64,000 nucleotides of DNA from Parus major (taxonomy: Eukaryota > Chordata > Aves > Passeriformes > Paridae): NCBI RefSeq assembly GCF_001522545.3, contig NC_031770.1, forward strand, positions 91,034,339-91,098,338, given 5' to 3'. Numbering within the stretch: position 1 is the stretch's first letter; every line of letters starts with the position of its first letter. The notes below the pieces were generated by a model. It saw only the letters and a program-made list of their open reading frames with translations. It had not been told where the DNA came from and did no database searches. Both the position numbers and the translations under genes were made by a program. This document shows, piece by piece, positions 39,341-51,688 of the stretch.

Positions 39341-42300
39341 CATTTTACTTTTTAAATTACTTCTTAAAGTACATTTTGCTATGGTACAGTGTTGCTAGCC
39401 ACATTGCAGAGGTCATATACCTTGAAGAAAGTACCTCTACTGTATTTCTCAAAAAAAGATGAATGAATTTCAGTTGTAGTCCCTGACCTAGCTTAAAAAG
39501 TGAGAAGACTTTTTTGCCTCTAAGAATCAAGGCCATGTCTAACCTCAGCAATTGAGCTGCTCCAAATTACATTTACTATGGATTTTTCATATACCTGCTA
39601 TATTTTTCATATACTATTAAGCCTTCATGGGCTTAATGATTTATTTTTTTTTTCAGTTTGAATGTCTGTGATGTATACATTCTTAAGTTAGGATCCAGAT
39701 GGACTCTGGCAACATAATTCAGTATTTTCAGTAATTGTAGAAAACTGTCATTTTGCAATATTTAAGTTCTAAATTGCATAGTACAGGTGTTTTATTTTAA
39801 GTGAATAAAATTTTGTAGCAGTTATGGGACTTTATATTCACTTGCAATTCATTATTAATATTCTTTTGTAAAACTGAGGGAGCAGTCATGAGGTACATGA
39901 ACTGCTGTGTGAAATCTCTCATTCCACAGAAATATTTTACAAAGGAAAATTATTTTAAAATTGGATAATATCTTTTATTTAATTATTATTCTTATTCTTT
40001 AGATAAGATGTTTCTCTGTAACATTTTGACTCCCTTAAAATCTTGTGAACCTCATTTAAATTCACTGCCAATAGTTTCTCTGGAGAGATTGAATATATTT
40101 ACAAATACTTTGCTGCTGAAAGCTGGCTTCATATACTTAATATAGTTTGTGGAGCTAATGGTTATTAAAGGTTGCTGAATATTTCTGTTTTATGTTAACC
40201 ACCTCTGAGAAGGTGATGATATATGAATTTGATAGCCAGAAATTTGGGAGAACCATCTGTTTATAGTTTTTAATGCAATTTTCCAGTCCCTACCAGATGA
40301 GTTTCTAGGAAGTATATTTTAAAAATATCATGTAAATAAAATTACCACTATGGAGGTGAGCTATGAAATCATTATTATTGAATCATAGATTTTTGAAAGA
40401 AATCTGGAGGTTAGTTTGTTGTAACATACTCTCCAAGGAATGTTTGCTTCCTAAGACTGTGTTGGAAACATTTAATAATCATTTAAGTTATATTGCCTTG
40501 GTGATGTGGTTTTGGTGGGAGCCAACACAATGTTGCAAACTTCTAGGTGTATTCCAAATCGCTCTCACACATGAAAAACTGGATGAAAAAAGAGAAAACC
40601 CAAATCAAAAGGTCCACCCAACCACCCTCCCAAGCCCCAGCCAGCTGATGATTCCTTGCTGCGTGAAACAGAATAGGCATTCAGGAATTCTGCAGGAAGG
40701 GACAGAAGGAGAAACATTCAGTAATAAGCTATGTCTCTGAAAGTAGAGTTGAATAACGCATCTAAACACTGGTGAGATGACTATTGAGTGTGTGGACAAG
40801 TCTGACTAAAGTTGAAAACACCCTGTTCATTCACTGAGAGATGCCTTCTGTCAATGTGTTTGGAAAGCAAGCCAATGAGACACTTAGATCAAGGGTAAGC
40901 TCCAAACCTGCTCATAAAATGCCCCACTGGGTGCTGGGAGGTGCCTCTGTGGGCTTAGGCAAAGGAGTGCTGATGAGTAAAGGGAGGCAGAACACATGCA
41001 CCTCGCTGCAGGAACCAGCTCATGCCTCATTTCCAGGGTTTAATAAATGCTAAATACATCTGTCACCTCCAGGCTTGAGGAATAATGGGAAAGACTATTT
41101 TAAAGGTCCCTGGAGTGAGATTCTGTCTAAGGAGATGTAAGGTAATTAGGCAGTAGCTTTAAGAAGACTGCTTCATTAGCGGAAGGTTAGGTTGACTTTT
41201 GCTTTCCAAGATTCATTCAGGGCTCATTTATCTCTTTGAACTGTGGAGAGAAAGGAGAAATGTCCAGGCAATCCCACTCCCCTCTCTCCCATCCCCACAT
41301 ATATTCCTGTTTTCCACTGTAGCCCAGAGGGTACAAGAGTTCTGTATTTGCCTCCTTTAAATGAGGGCACGTTTCAGACTGTCCTAACCAGGGTAGCTGT
41401 AGGTTAGTCCTGCTGAGGAGGTGGTTTACCTTTTCTTTTGAAGCTCTCCCACACATTAGTGGAAAATTTAAGGTTAACCTTGTAAAAGATTGCATAAGTA
41501 AATCAGGTTTTTGGAGGTTTAATGCCTTACGTCAGATTATTATAGTCCATATTCTGGTTTGCACTGCCAGCTCTTTTAAGTATTTACATATAAATGTCAT
41601 TGGATAAAATTAATGTTTGGGGTTTTTTTCTGAAGAAAAGTAGGGGGGAGGGCAAGCACAGAAGGAAGTCAAAAAAGCCTGAAGAACACTTCTAACCTCT
41701 GCCAATTAGGAAGGAAACAATTCTACTAATGGTGCCTTATATACAATGTAAGACATTTTCTGTGTTTTTGAAAGTACAAAGTAATTGACAGCTATAATTA
41801 TATTTAGCCATATGATTCAAATGAATAAAACCCCATGACTGTAGTACAAGGTGTCTTGCAAAGAGAGTAGCTGTTAAAAACAAATTGGCCTGCCAGTGAG
41901 AGTTATTGAATTTAGGACCTTACTTACAAAGATGGAATAGCTAATGAGAAAATGCTGTTCTGGATCCAAGGTGATGTGCCCACACCATATGAACACTGCA
42001 GTCCTGGCTGAAAAGGTTTTGTCCTGAAAAAGGTGCATGTTTTTGTCTTTTGTTCAGGACTTCCCTGATGAAAGTACCTATTAAATAAAACTGTATGCAC
42101 AGATGGATAAAGGCAGTCTGCCCATAGATCTTGAGTCTTTGAATACATACTCATATGTTGAGATCTAAAGATATACTTTAATATATTATTAAGCCATGTA
42201 ATTAAGATACATCTATTTATGTACAGTCTAATTGTCACCACTGACAATAAAATAGTTTGTATATTGTGAGAAGCATTATATCCTTCTCAATAACACATTA

Positions 42301-43020
42301 ATAGCACAACAAGAAGCCCTGCTGTGTACACGTTTGTTTTCGTCAGACTTCAGTTATATCTCTTATAAAGTATGTATTACACTCTGAACAATGCATGCAG
42401 TCAAAGTTCAGTGGAATGTTTTTTATATATATTTATATATATAATTGCAACAAATATTTTTTTAAAGTTTGTTGTGAATTATTCATATCACAGTGGAGAA
42501 ATCAAACCTTATGGGGAAAAAACCTAATAGTGTCTCCAAATGCCGTTTCATCTATTTATCAGCTCTTTCAGATTTTTCCATTAATAGCTGAAAAGGAAGA
42601 TAGATGTTCAAGTCTTGATGCCAATGAACTCTTGTTCCACATCATTGTACCTTGTGTTTAGAGATTACTTAGAAATTTAGTTTATTTGTAGTTTTTTAAA
42701 ATTTTATTTACTTAAGAAAATCTCCTTAGATATTTTCTTCCAGTAGTGCTTGGTGTGATCACTTGTCAAAATAAATACTGAATTATTGAAAAGATGTATA
42801 GCCTCTCTGTGTTTCTCCCTGTGATTGTGGCTGGAATTTATTATTACTTTGTGAAGTTTCTCTATTTTATTTTGCTATGAAAATACAAAACAAACACTAA
42901 GTATTTGCTAAATCCCTTCATTTTGGCTTAAAACACAAACCAGTTTTGGCTGTAACTTTCTGAGGGCAAATGACTGTGATAACAAGAGGAATCAAGGACT
43001 CCTAATTTCAGATATGTGGG
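39341..43020. other. 3.7 kb unannotated DNA
   Basis: AT-rich DNA with a slightly more GC-balanced patch at about 40590-41480. The 125-codon plus-strand frame at 40363-40740 was examined and resembles no known protein. A TA-dinucleotide patch lies at 42420-42444. Confidence 0.5.
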
Positions 43021-43025
43021 GAAGC
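43021..43025. repeat. Target-site duplication, left copy (GAAGC)
   Basis: GAAGC precedes the TGTAATGGG end of the LTR and recurs at 44200-44204 directly after its other end. A 5-bp duplication is compatible with ERVL or class I elements. Confidence 0.7.
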
Positions 43026-43205
43026 TGTAATGGGTTGGCCCCAGCTGGATGCCAGGTGTCCATCAAAGCCTCTCTGTCAATCCCCTCCACAGATGGACAG
43101 GAGAGGGAAAATATAATGAGGGGTTCATGAGTTAAGTACCAGGAGAGATCATTCACCAAATATTGTCATGACAAAAACAGGCTAGAGTAAGAGATAATAG
43201 TTGAA

Positions 43206-43211
43206 TTTATT
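43206..43211 (-). promoter_or_regulatory. LTR polyadenylation signal AATAAA
   Basis: Plus-strand TTTATT is AATAAA on the minus strand, about 180 bases before the LTR's 3' end. It is the clearest sign that the LTR is transcribed toward lower coordinates. The expected CCAAT and TATA motifs near 44055 and 44022 look mutated. Confidence 0.6.
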
Positions 43212-43681
43212 GCTAACAAAATAAGAAGACAATGAGAAATAAAACAAGACCTTAAAAACTTCTTCCCCCACCCTTCACCCCAGCCTGGTTCTACCTTCCC
43301 CTGTGGCATAGGGAGATGGGATTATGGCCAGTTCATGATGGGTTATTTGTGCTCCTGCTCAGGGAGAGGAGTCCTCTCCCTGCTCCAGCTTAGGGTCACT
43401 CCCATAGGAGGCAGTCCTCCATGAGCTTCTCCAATGGGAGTCCGTCTCAGGACCAACACCTCTCCACAAACTGCCACATGTGGGTCAGTCAGTCCTTCAG
43501 GCACAGCCTATTCCAGCATGGGTACCCCAAAGGGTCACAAGTCCTACCAGAAAACCTGCTCCAGGATGGACTCCTCTCTCCACGGGTCTGCAGCTCCCTG
43601 CCAGGAGCCTGCTCCAGCACAGGCTTCCTGCCAGATCACAGCCTCCTCTCAAGTATCTTCCTCTTCCAGTGTGAGTCCCCT

Positions 43682-43785
43682 CCATGGGCTGCAGGTGGAT
43701 TTCTGCATCCCTGTGGTTCTCCATGGGCTGCAGGTGGATCTCTGCATCCCTGTGGTTCTCCATGGGCTGCAGGTGGATCTCTGCA
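43682..43785. repeat. 39-bp minisatellite inside the LTR, cut by the gap
   Basis: A 39-base unit beginning CCATGGGCTGCAGGTGGAT is present at 43682-43720, again at 43721-43759, and a third time from 43760 until the N run begins. Copies differ by about one base, so the array is young or homogenised. The true copy number is hidden by the gap. Confidence 0.93.
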
Positions 43786-43985
43786 NNNNNNNNNNNNNNN
43801 NNNNNNNNNNNNNNNNNNNNNNNNNNNNNNNNNNNNNNNNNNNNNNNNNNNNNNNNNNNNNNNNNNNNNNNNNNNNNNNNNNNNNNNNNNNNNNNNNNNN
43901 NNNNNNNNNNNNNNNNNNNNNNNNNNNNNNNNNNNNNNNNNNNNNNNNNNNNNNNNNNNNNNNNNNNNNNNNNNNNNNNNNNNNN
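43786..43985. other. Assembly gap, 200 N
   Basis: Exactly 200 N, a round number that suggests a placeholder rather than a measured size. It begins inside the 39-bp tandem array, so collapse or failure to assemble the repeat is the likely cause. Confidence 0.98.
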
Positions 43986-44199
43986 ATGCTCTCACCAGAA
44001 ACATTTTTTTCCTTACATACTTTAGCAAAGAGGTGTTACTATCATTCCTGATGGGCTCAGCCTTGACCAGTGGCAGATCCATCCTGGAACCATCTGGAAC
44101 TTGCTCTGCTGGACATGGGGGAAGCTTCTGTCAGCTTCTAACAAAAGCCACCCCTGTAGCTCCCCTGCTATCAAAACCTGGCCACACAAATCCAATACT

Positions 44200-44204
44200 G
44201 AAGC
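44200..44204. repeat. Target-site duplication, right copy (GAAGC)
   Basis: Exact repeat of 43021-43025, directly after the inferred LTR end. Confidence 0.7.
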
Positions 44205-46444
44205 CAAAAAAATAAAATCACTCAGTGCTTGCTTGTGACATTGAATAGTGAGAAATATGAAGTGTAAGTATTTACACATCTGTAAAGGCTTAAAGGTATC
44301 ATTTAAATTAAAAGAGATAGCCATCAGGTGAGATACCATCCAGAATTCCCAAATGGAAAAAAAAAATAAAATTCCGTTTTTTTTTATGGAAGATACAATG
44401 AAGAAGAGTATAAATCTCCAAAAGATCTATTTTGTTTTATAAGGCAATCAACACATAATAAGTCTGCAAAAAAAGTACACATTCTTACCTCCTTTAAGCT
44501 AACCTGAAAAAAGCAACACAATAATCTCAGTTAAAGGAAAATAAATCCTAATATTCACCTGTCAGAGTTGTATCTAGTAATTAGTCATTCCAACATTTCC
44601 TAACAGGTTAAGTTTTACTGACATGAAGCTAATTATCACTTAGAAAGGAATGTGTTTTACAAAGGTAATTGCCAAACTATTCTATCATCATTGAAGATAG
44701 AAATTAAATCTGCTCTTATTAAACCTAGAATGTAATAGCATTTTTGACAGTTTGGTAGCCTATTTCTATTTTATATTGGCCAGTTTGCAAGGACATAAAG
44801 AAAAGATGTACTTATTCCAATATGACAAATGCCAATTTCCAATAACTCTTCCTCAACTTCCACATATATTATTTATATTCATATATGTGTATTAATGTGT
44901 CCAACATAAATAAATTGACATGTATTTTTATGCCAGGTATCAATAAATATTTGTCAGAATTGTAGTCATCTATACTGTTTCAATGTTTAGGACATCACTC
45001 TGCTTTAGAAAGTGTATATATCTTGTTTCAGAACTGTTTGTGTAGCTAAAGGATACAATAACAAGTAAAATATAAAACTACTTTAAATAATATCCTGCAA
45101 TGTCAGCCTGGCTATCAGAGCCAAATTTAATTCTTCTTGTGAATTGTAGTTCTTAAAGGTCTTGTAAGTTAAATTTAGTCAGTGAATTATGTCTGGACAT
45201 CTACATTAACTTCAAATTATGCTGTTGCTGACACTTGAGAAGTACTTTGACTTCAGAGCATTATGTCGTGTAACTGTAATTTAGAAAGCAATTCTGCTAG
45301 AATTAGTATTAGACAGAACAAAATCTAGAAATCTCTGTAGACATTTAGTGAAAAAAGGACTATGATATTTTATTTTGATCAGTAAAATAAGAAAAAACAG
45401 GCAAGAGATTTGCAATTCAAAAATAGCCTATTTGCATTATTAAATTACAGAATTAAATTAGTTTTGATTTTCCAAATATTGTGAAATGTACTTAGTAACA
45501 AATTCTGTCTGTAAAAAGACAAACACCTGGTCCAATATTTTTTATGTTCATTTGAAATACTTCAGGGTGTTAGAAATTTAATTTGATTGTCGATCTCTGT
45601 GGTTATACTACAGAATGTTTATTACAAAATTTCAAATGCTTTATACTCTGCATACATGTATGCATAAATAGATATGTGTATATATGCACATATTCATATT
45701 TATTATTTATCTCTATACTTATGCAACAACTTAGAGTTGAATTTAGGAGTTCACTTTTCCAAATAATTTTAGCTGAAACATATTGCTGTGTTCCTTGTTA
45801 CTGTGGTGGAAGTAGTATTAAACTCAAGTAAATTGCATCTGAAAAGAAATCCCTGAACATTTCACCTTCTTAAGAGACTTAACTTTAGTGAATCTTTTTT
45901 TCTTTCTCCCTCTCTCATTTTCCAGTGTGACTTTTCTCTATTTTCAAAGAAACATTCCTTTCCTGAATACCTTTAAAGATGACCTTCAAGCTGAATGCTA
46001 TTTTGACTCTTTGACAAGGGCAATTTCAACAACTGTCATTTTGTCCGCTCCAAAATCCTGTTTCTGTGAAAACCTTGCATCTTGGGTTTTTCATATTACC
46101 TTAAAGAATTATCTTATTATTTTCATGGTCTTTACATCACCTGTCCTTTACTGTAGTTTCAACTGCAATCACAAAGAAATTACTAAACCATCCTTGCAGA
46201 TGCACCAAATGTCTGAGTACTGCTGGTAAAATGAAGAACTATTTGCCCTCATGGGTAGTCCGAGTTTGGCATGTCCTTTTCAACGTACATGTCTCCTTAG
46301 AAAAAGAAATTGAAAGAACCAGACAAAACTGAAGTTACTGAAACAGAAAAGATGAATTCCCAACATGTGAGTGAGGGTGAGTCTTGTCTGTAAGCAGACA
46401 TGTATGAATGGGATGGAAGTGAGTCTGCTGTTTTAGGAAAAATT
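44205..46444. other. 2.2 kb AT-rich non-coding DNA
   Basis: No repeat or gene was recognised. The frames at 45583-45831 and 45888-46229 are rich in hydrophobic and aromatic residues, as expected from translated AT-rich DNA, and have no motif. Confidence 0.5.
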
Positions 46445-46780
46445 AGAATCATAGAATCTCTTGAATTGGAAGGGACCCACAAGGATCATCAAATAAAACT
46501 CCTGTCCTTGTACAACAACATCCCCAAGAGTCACACCATGTGCATAAGAGCACTGTCCAAACACTTCTTGAGCTCTGTCAGGCTTGGTGCTGTGACCACT
46601 TCCCTGGGGAGTCTGTTCCAGTGCCCAACCACCCTCTGGGTGAGGAACCTTCTCCTGATATCCAACCTAAACCTCCCCTGGCACAACTTCAGGCCATTCC
46701 CTCAGGTCCTGTCACAGATCACCATGAAGAGATCAGTGCCTGCCCCTCTGCTAAACATCACGAGGAAGCTGTAGAGCACC
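46445..46780 (-). mobile_element. CR1 LINE 3' fragment, minus strand
   Basis: The plus strand starts AGAATCATAGAATC, then 'ttggaagggacccacaagga', 'cttccctggggagtctgttc', 'cctcccctggcacaacttca' and 'ggccattccctcaggtcctg', which is CR1 3' sequence in reverse. It is about 335 bases and 5'-truncated. Open frames of 103 and 124 codons on the plus strand derive from it. Confidence 0.92.
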
Positions 46781-47215
46781 AAAAAGGACAAACTATGCAG
46801 GTTACCCTGTGTCACTGTTACAGCATGTACAGTGCTGCATTTTCAAGTTAACATCCCAAAACTTGAGAGTTTTTCAAGAATTTGTGCTGACGTCCCAGTG
46901 AAGAGCAGAATTAAAGTAAAACTACCTAAGGTTAACAATGGGCTGAAGATGACTATTGCAAAAACAAGAACTTAGCTTCCATAATGAAATTATTTTGACC
47001 AGAAAAAAACCCCCACAGGTTACTCATAGGACTAGCACCATATATACACCTTAAAGCTGTTTTATGATAAAAATATTAAAAGAATATTTAAAGCAAAGAT
47101 ATTTTGATATCCTCTGTTTCCTTTAAATTGGATTAGAGAAAACATGGGTAGAACTTGTTCCTGTTACAATGTGTAATGTTTCAATTGACATTTGATTATC
47201 TGTATTAATTTTTAA

Positions 47216-47266
47216 GATACAATAGTTTCAATTGGAAGGGATCTGGAATGATTGTCTAGTCCAAAT
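47216..47266 (-). mobile_element. Probable CR1 3' end scrap, minus strand
   Basis: About 50 bases, including 'caattggaagggatctgg' and 'gattgtctagtccaaatt', fit the reverse complement of the CR1 3' terminus (ggaagggatct...catctagtccaac). The octamers themselves are not clear, so the call rests on this short match. Confidence 0.6.
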
Positions 47267-48338
47267 TAAGATATTCATCAACTTTCAAGTATTTTTACTT
47301 TTTTGTTTCTGATTCCCTTGTTAATTGTAATTTTTTTTAATGTTTATTTGATTCTTTTCACGAAGAGGTGCTGAAAATTAAATTTTGTAGTAGAAATTCA
47401 AGAATGATTCTCTAATAAGCACTAAAAATATTTTAAAACTGAAAATCATTATTAGTTATTATTATTAGTGTGCAGTATATAAAAAGGAAGAAAAATGTTT
47501 TTCTTAAGGACCCAGTTACATTTTTACTAATGCAATACCATTTACTGCAAGATAATATGACTGATAACTCCTGTGAACTTGAGGAAAAAAAAAAGGTATA
47601 TAACCCATCTGAAATTTTAAAGTATCATATAAATAGCCACCCAGCATGTAATTTTCAATTCTTTTCTTTCCTCTCCCCATCTGACTCAGTTATTCTTGGG
47701 CCAAATGCTGATTAACATGATTTCCAAAAGTACAATGTACAAAATTATAGCACTTTGCTAAAACAGTGATCAGTGTGCTGGAGGATACAAGCTGGCAGAA
47801 AGAAGCAATAGTGGGGATGAGAAAACATTTTGAAAATGAAACATAATTTGAATTTGCTGTCACTGACTTCAGACATTTACCTACACAATGTAAAATTCTG
47901 CTGTAGGGGGTGAAGCATCTGTCATACCCAGAAATTTTAAAACAGATATTCAAAAGAACTGAAAATAATAGATAATAGAAAAGATAAGGAGAAGACAAGT
48001 CTTCTTCTGCAATGCTTTGCTTCATATAGTCAGGGCAAGCTACTTTAGTTGGAAATACAAAATACTGAAAACCATATAAGAAGAGAAATTAGTTTTTAAA
48101 GTGATTGCATATATCTTATTACAATTGGTATATTGGTAATATAATATTTATCAACTGGGTTTACTCTTGGTAGGTACCTTGTAAAGGACAGTTTTCTAAT
48201 TCAGTCTGTGGATTTCATAGTTTATTTGCATTCTTAAATTATCCCAGTTTTTAGTTGGCACTAAATGAACTTGAGAAATGTAGGGCAACTGCTGATTTTC
48301 TGTCGTTCCTTTTCTATGGTTGAAGAGTCCACAGGTTT

Positions 48339-48442
48339 AGGGAAGAAGAGGAGAAGAGAAGAGGGGAAGAAGGAGAAGAGAAGAGGGGAAGAAGAAAGAC
48401 AGAGGCAAGGAGGGAAGGGAGGAAAAGAAAGGAAGGAAGGAA
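48339..48442. repeat. Homopurine tract with internal tandem units
   Basis: The plus strand is pure A/G from 48339 to 48399 and, apart from two C at 48400 and 48406, stays purine to 48442. It contains repeated GAGGGGAAGAAGGAGAAGAGAA-like units, then GGAAGGAAGG steps. Such tracts can form triplex DNA. The lysine/arginine/glutamate-rich frame at 48265-48447 is a translation of this tract and not a gene. Confidence 0.92.
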
Positions 48443-50578
48443 TATAGGAAGGGAGCTGTCAGTAGCACTCACCAAACAAGCTAACAGAAGCCACTATCGG
48501 ACACTTTTACAGTTTTGTTCCAAAAACACACAGTCCAAAGAAATAAATAGGGCAAACAAATGAAGGTCAGTTAGAGCAGAATCTTGACATGACAAACTAA
48601 GTATTTTAAACCAGAATGAAGATGACCTTACCTGTAATAAGATGAAATTAAAATCATCCCACTGGAACACACAAGAGCCAGAATGAAGAGTGCAGGTCAC
48701 AGAACATGATGTTATACATTTACTAGCAGGTTTCAAGGTGAAACATAGCAGTGGGAACAAATAAACTACAAAGAAAAGAAAATCCTGTCAGAGTTCAATT
48801 TTTTCTACTTTTGAATTTAACAAAAAGTTAAAGAAGTTTAGAAGGTAACTTAGGTGGTAGAATTTACCATGAGTTAACTAGAGTTACCCTGATATTTATG
48901 GCAATAATAGGATATGAAGCAGAAGATTAAAGGGTATGTTTTGGTGGTAAGATATGTAAGAGTCTGGTACATACATCTTTATTTTGCCATTTTAACTTTC
49001 TGAAGAATTAGAAGAATTCCACATCTGCAATATATTTAGGGCAAAACATACTGATTGTGCTTGGATTTTAAGTTTTAAAATGATTCAATATTCCTAGTCA
49101 AACAAATTTTCCCTGTGGAACCCAAGAGTTTCTCATGCAAGTCTCTACCTCTCTCATGAGGGTTCATGATGGCATTTCCTGGGGTTGCTTTCTGCAGAAG
49201 GTGTGGGATATACTTCTTGATCACTGCTGTCTCTTGTGAATAATTTGTGTTTCTCCTAGTATAAATTCCAGTCAGGAGGACTTTCCATTTCAAATCATAA
49301 AAGCTATAGATTTGTTTTCATCTCTTCCTTATTGAAGCAAAGCCAGCCACAAATTAACTGTCTGTGTTACCGAGGCCATTTATCTGTGGTGTCTACTACA
49401 GCAGTTGGCATGTGTTTTATCAATGGATTCCAAGGAAATTCTCCTGAAAAATAGAATTGAGATGTCCACATATGAAATCCATGTGCCACAGGTTTTCACA
49501 AAACATAAACACTGCGTAGCGTTTAATTTTCATATATACATTGAGATATAAAATACAACAAAAAATGTCTGTATCACTTCAATGCCTATAAATTGTGCTT
49601 CATCTCTCCCAGATCAGGGAATAACAAGCCAGGGGCTCAAGGAATAACAAAAAAAGATTTTCTTGCCTTGGAGAAGGCAATTTTTATAATTTTGATTTTC
49701 ATTAAAAATGTGAGCAAATCAAATGCATGTTTTGCAACTTATGACACATTTGAAAACAGGTTGTTACATTATTGCATTTCATATAGATAACTAACAGTCA
49801 ATTCTGAACACTGAACATCTGAAGTAACGTTAAAAAGAGGAAAATAAGTGTTGCAGTTTCCTTTATTTGCCTCAGAAATATTTCTTATGCTAAATTTGTA
49901 GAAGATAGAATAGAATTTTTTTTAAAACAGATTTATCTATAATTTAACTATCATGATTATCCGAGAATACTATCAAATACTTGTCTACTTAGGAAAATAT
50001 CTGAATAGTTTTATTTTTATCCATAAATACATATCTTAAAAAGCCCCTCAATTATAAATGTGCCAAGTAAACAACTAAATCAAAATAATAAAAAATAAGT
50101 CTAATAATCAACTAATTTATTTGTATATGGTATACTACCTTAGATACTACATTGGTTAATGGGATCTATATTTTAGAACTTGAATATAGATGTAAAATGG
50201 AGAAAATTGTGGGGTTTACCACTCTTATAGAAAGGAGGGACATAGGAATTCTGAATTTCAAAATTGTATTAGATTTTGTGGCATGCACTAAACAGACCAG
50301 AGAACACAAAATTCATTCTAAATTCCCCCAAAAGGCTGTGGGGAAAAAAAGTTTCTGCAATAGTTTAAATACTATTTATGTATGGAAGCCCTTGTGATTT
50401 TGTTATGTTAAATGTATAGATAACTAATTTCTCCATATACTCCATGCAATAATATTGCGATGTGTTCTTAATGAGATCTTTCTCTAAAATTCAAACAAAG
50501 TATTTTAGTCGGTTTTTCTGCTCTTGTACTACATGAAGGTTATTTAAAAGCTAAATATTCCAAATTTTTGATTAAACA

Positions 50579-51688
50579 AAGAATCATAAAATCATAGAAC
50601 CATTTAGATTGGAAAAGACCTCAGAGATCACCAAGTTCAACCATTAACTCAGCACATCCAAGTTCACCACTAAGCCATGTCCCTTACTACCACATCTACG
50701 CATTTTTTAATTACTTCCAGGGATGGTGACTTTGCCACTTACCTTGGGAGTCTGTACCAGTGCTTAATCTCCTTTTCCATGATTTTTTTCCAAATATTCA
50801 ATCTAAACATCTCCTGGCACAACTTTAGGCCATTTCCTCTTGACCTGTAACTTGCTACTTGATATAAGAGACCGATCCCCTCCTTTTAGGCAGTTGGAGA
50901 GAACAATTAGGTCTCCTCTGAGCCTCCTTTTCTCCAGGCTGAACACCCCCAGCTCCCTCAGCTGCTCCTCACAGGACTCGTGCCCCAGACCCTTCCCCAG
51001 CTCCGCTGCCCTTCCCTGGACTCGCTCCAGCCCCTCAGTGTCTTTCTCACAGTGAGGGGCCCAGAACTGGACACAGCACTCCAGGTGTGGCCTCAGCAGT
51101 GCCCAGTACAGGGGGACAATCCCTGCCCTGCTCCTGCTGGCCACACTGCTGCTGACACAGGCCAGGATGCCACTGCCTTCCTGGCCACCTGGGCACATGC
51201 TGGCTCATGTTCAGCTGCTGTTGACCAGCACCTCCAGCTCCTTTTCTACCAGGCAGCTTTCCAGCCACTCCTCCCCAAGCCTGTAGCTCTGTATGGGGCT
51301 GCTGTGACCTCACACTTCGGCCCATCAGTCCTGAGCCTGATCCCCTGGTTGTCCTGCACATGCTGTGTGATGGCAATCCAGATGATCTTCTTTGTGACCT
51401 TCCCCAGCCTCAAGGTCAGACTGACAGACTGTAGCTCCCTGGATATTCTTTCTGGCCTTTATTGAGGATGGCTGTCCCTTTGCTAACTTCCAGTCATCTG
51501 GGACCTCTCATGTTAGTCAGGACTGATAAAAAATGATGGAAAGTGACTTGCTGAACACTTCCACCTCTTCCCTCTGTACCTTAGGATGGATTTGATCCTG
51601 CTCCATGGACTTTTGTGTGTCTAAGTGGTGTTACAGGTCACTGACCATTCCCTCTCAGTTTATGGGGGCTACAATCTGCTCCCCTTAA
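50579..51688 (-). mobile_element. CR1 LINE, minus strand, with internal deletion of the RT core
   Basis: The 3' end is at 50579 (plus strand GAATCATAAAATCATAGAACC, reversed octamers). Toward higher coordinates come the CR1 tail and late ORF2 ('ctccttttctccaggctgaa', 'ggggcccagaactggacaca', 'ctggctcatgttcagctgct'). At about 51308-51345 the sequence jumps to a part that normally lies several hundred bases further upstream in the element ('cctgatcccctggttgtcct'). It then continues into the beginning of the reverse transcriptase (51400-51688). The minus-strand reading there includes the finger region ending in a K-S-L-S-I-I-like segment. The missing middle would hold the catalytic Asp box. The element is 5'-truncated at about 51688. 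Frames of 131 and 161 codons in it are remnants or shadows. Confidence 0.88.

Larger units (their letters stand above)
43026..44199 (-). mobile_element. Large solo ERV LTR, minus strand, with assembly gap
   Basis: The plus-strand edge TGTAATGGGTTGGCCC and the far edge ending CCAATACT match the two ends of a long bird ERV LTR read in reverse. The final base appears mutated from the expected A. The element is flanked by GAAGC on both sides. Its minus-strand orientation is shown by AATAAA at 43206-43211 upstream of the 3' end at 43026. Internally there are repeated motifs built on 'ccatgggctgcaggtgg' and 'gcctgctccagcac'. The length is 1174 bases including 200 N. No internal retroviral genes flank it, so it is a solo LTR. 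Long frames crossing it, including one of 264 codons at 43421-44215, run through the N run and are artefacts. Confidence 0.85.
46781..50578. other. 3.8 kb AT-rich DNA with a CR1 scrap and a purine tract
   Basis: Apart from the two features listed separately within it (47216-47266 and 48339-48442), nothing was recognised. The 111-codon minus-strand frame at 47690-48025 has no known motif. Confidence 0.5.

Noticed and set aside
40363..40740. 125-codon plus-strand open frame
   Set aside because: No resemblance to a known family, no codon or context support. Length alone is not enough in 64 kb.
40830..41060. Possible further LTR (a CCAAT motif and an AATAAA in one GC-richer patch)
   Set aside because: No TG...CA boundaries, no target-site duplication and no family resemblance were found.
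43421..44215. 264-codon plus-strand open frame, the longest in the window
   Set aside because: It runs through 200 N, which are read as unknown residues and hide stops, and it lies inside the solo LTR. The same is true of the 205-, 148- and 113-codon frames there.
48265..48447. Highly charged 60-codon frame (K/R/E/G-rich)
   Set aside because: It is the translation of the homopurine tract at 48339-48442.
50980..51465. 161-codon plus-strand open frame
   Set aside because: Antisense to the CR1 at 50579-51688. GC-rich CR1 sequence often leaves long chance antisense frames.
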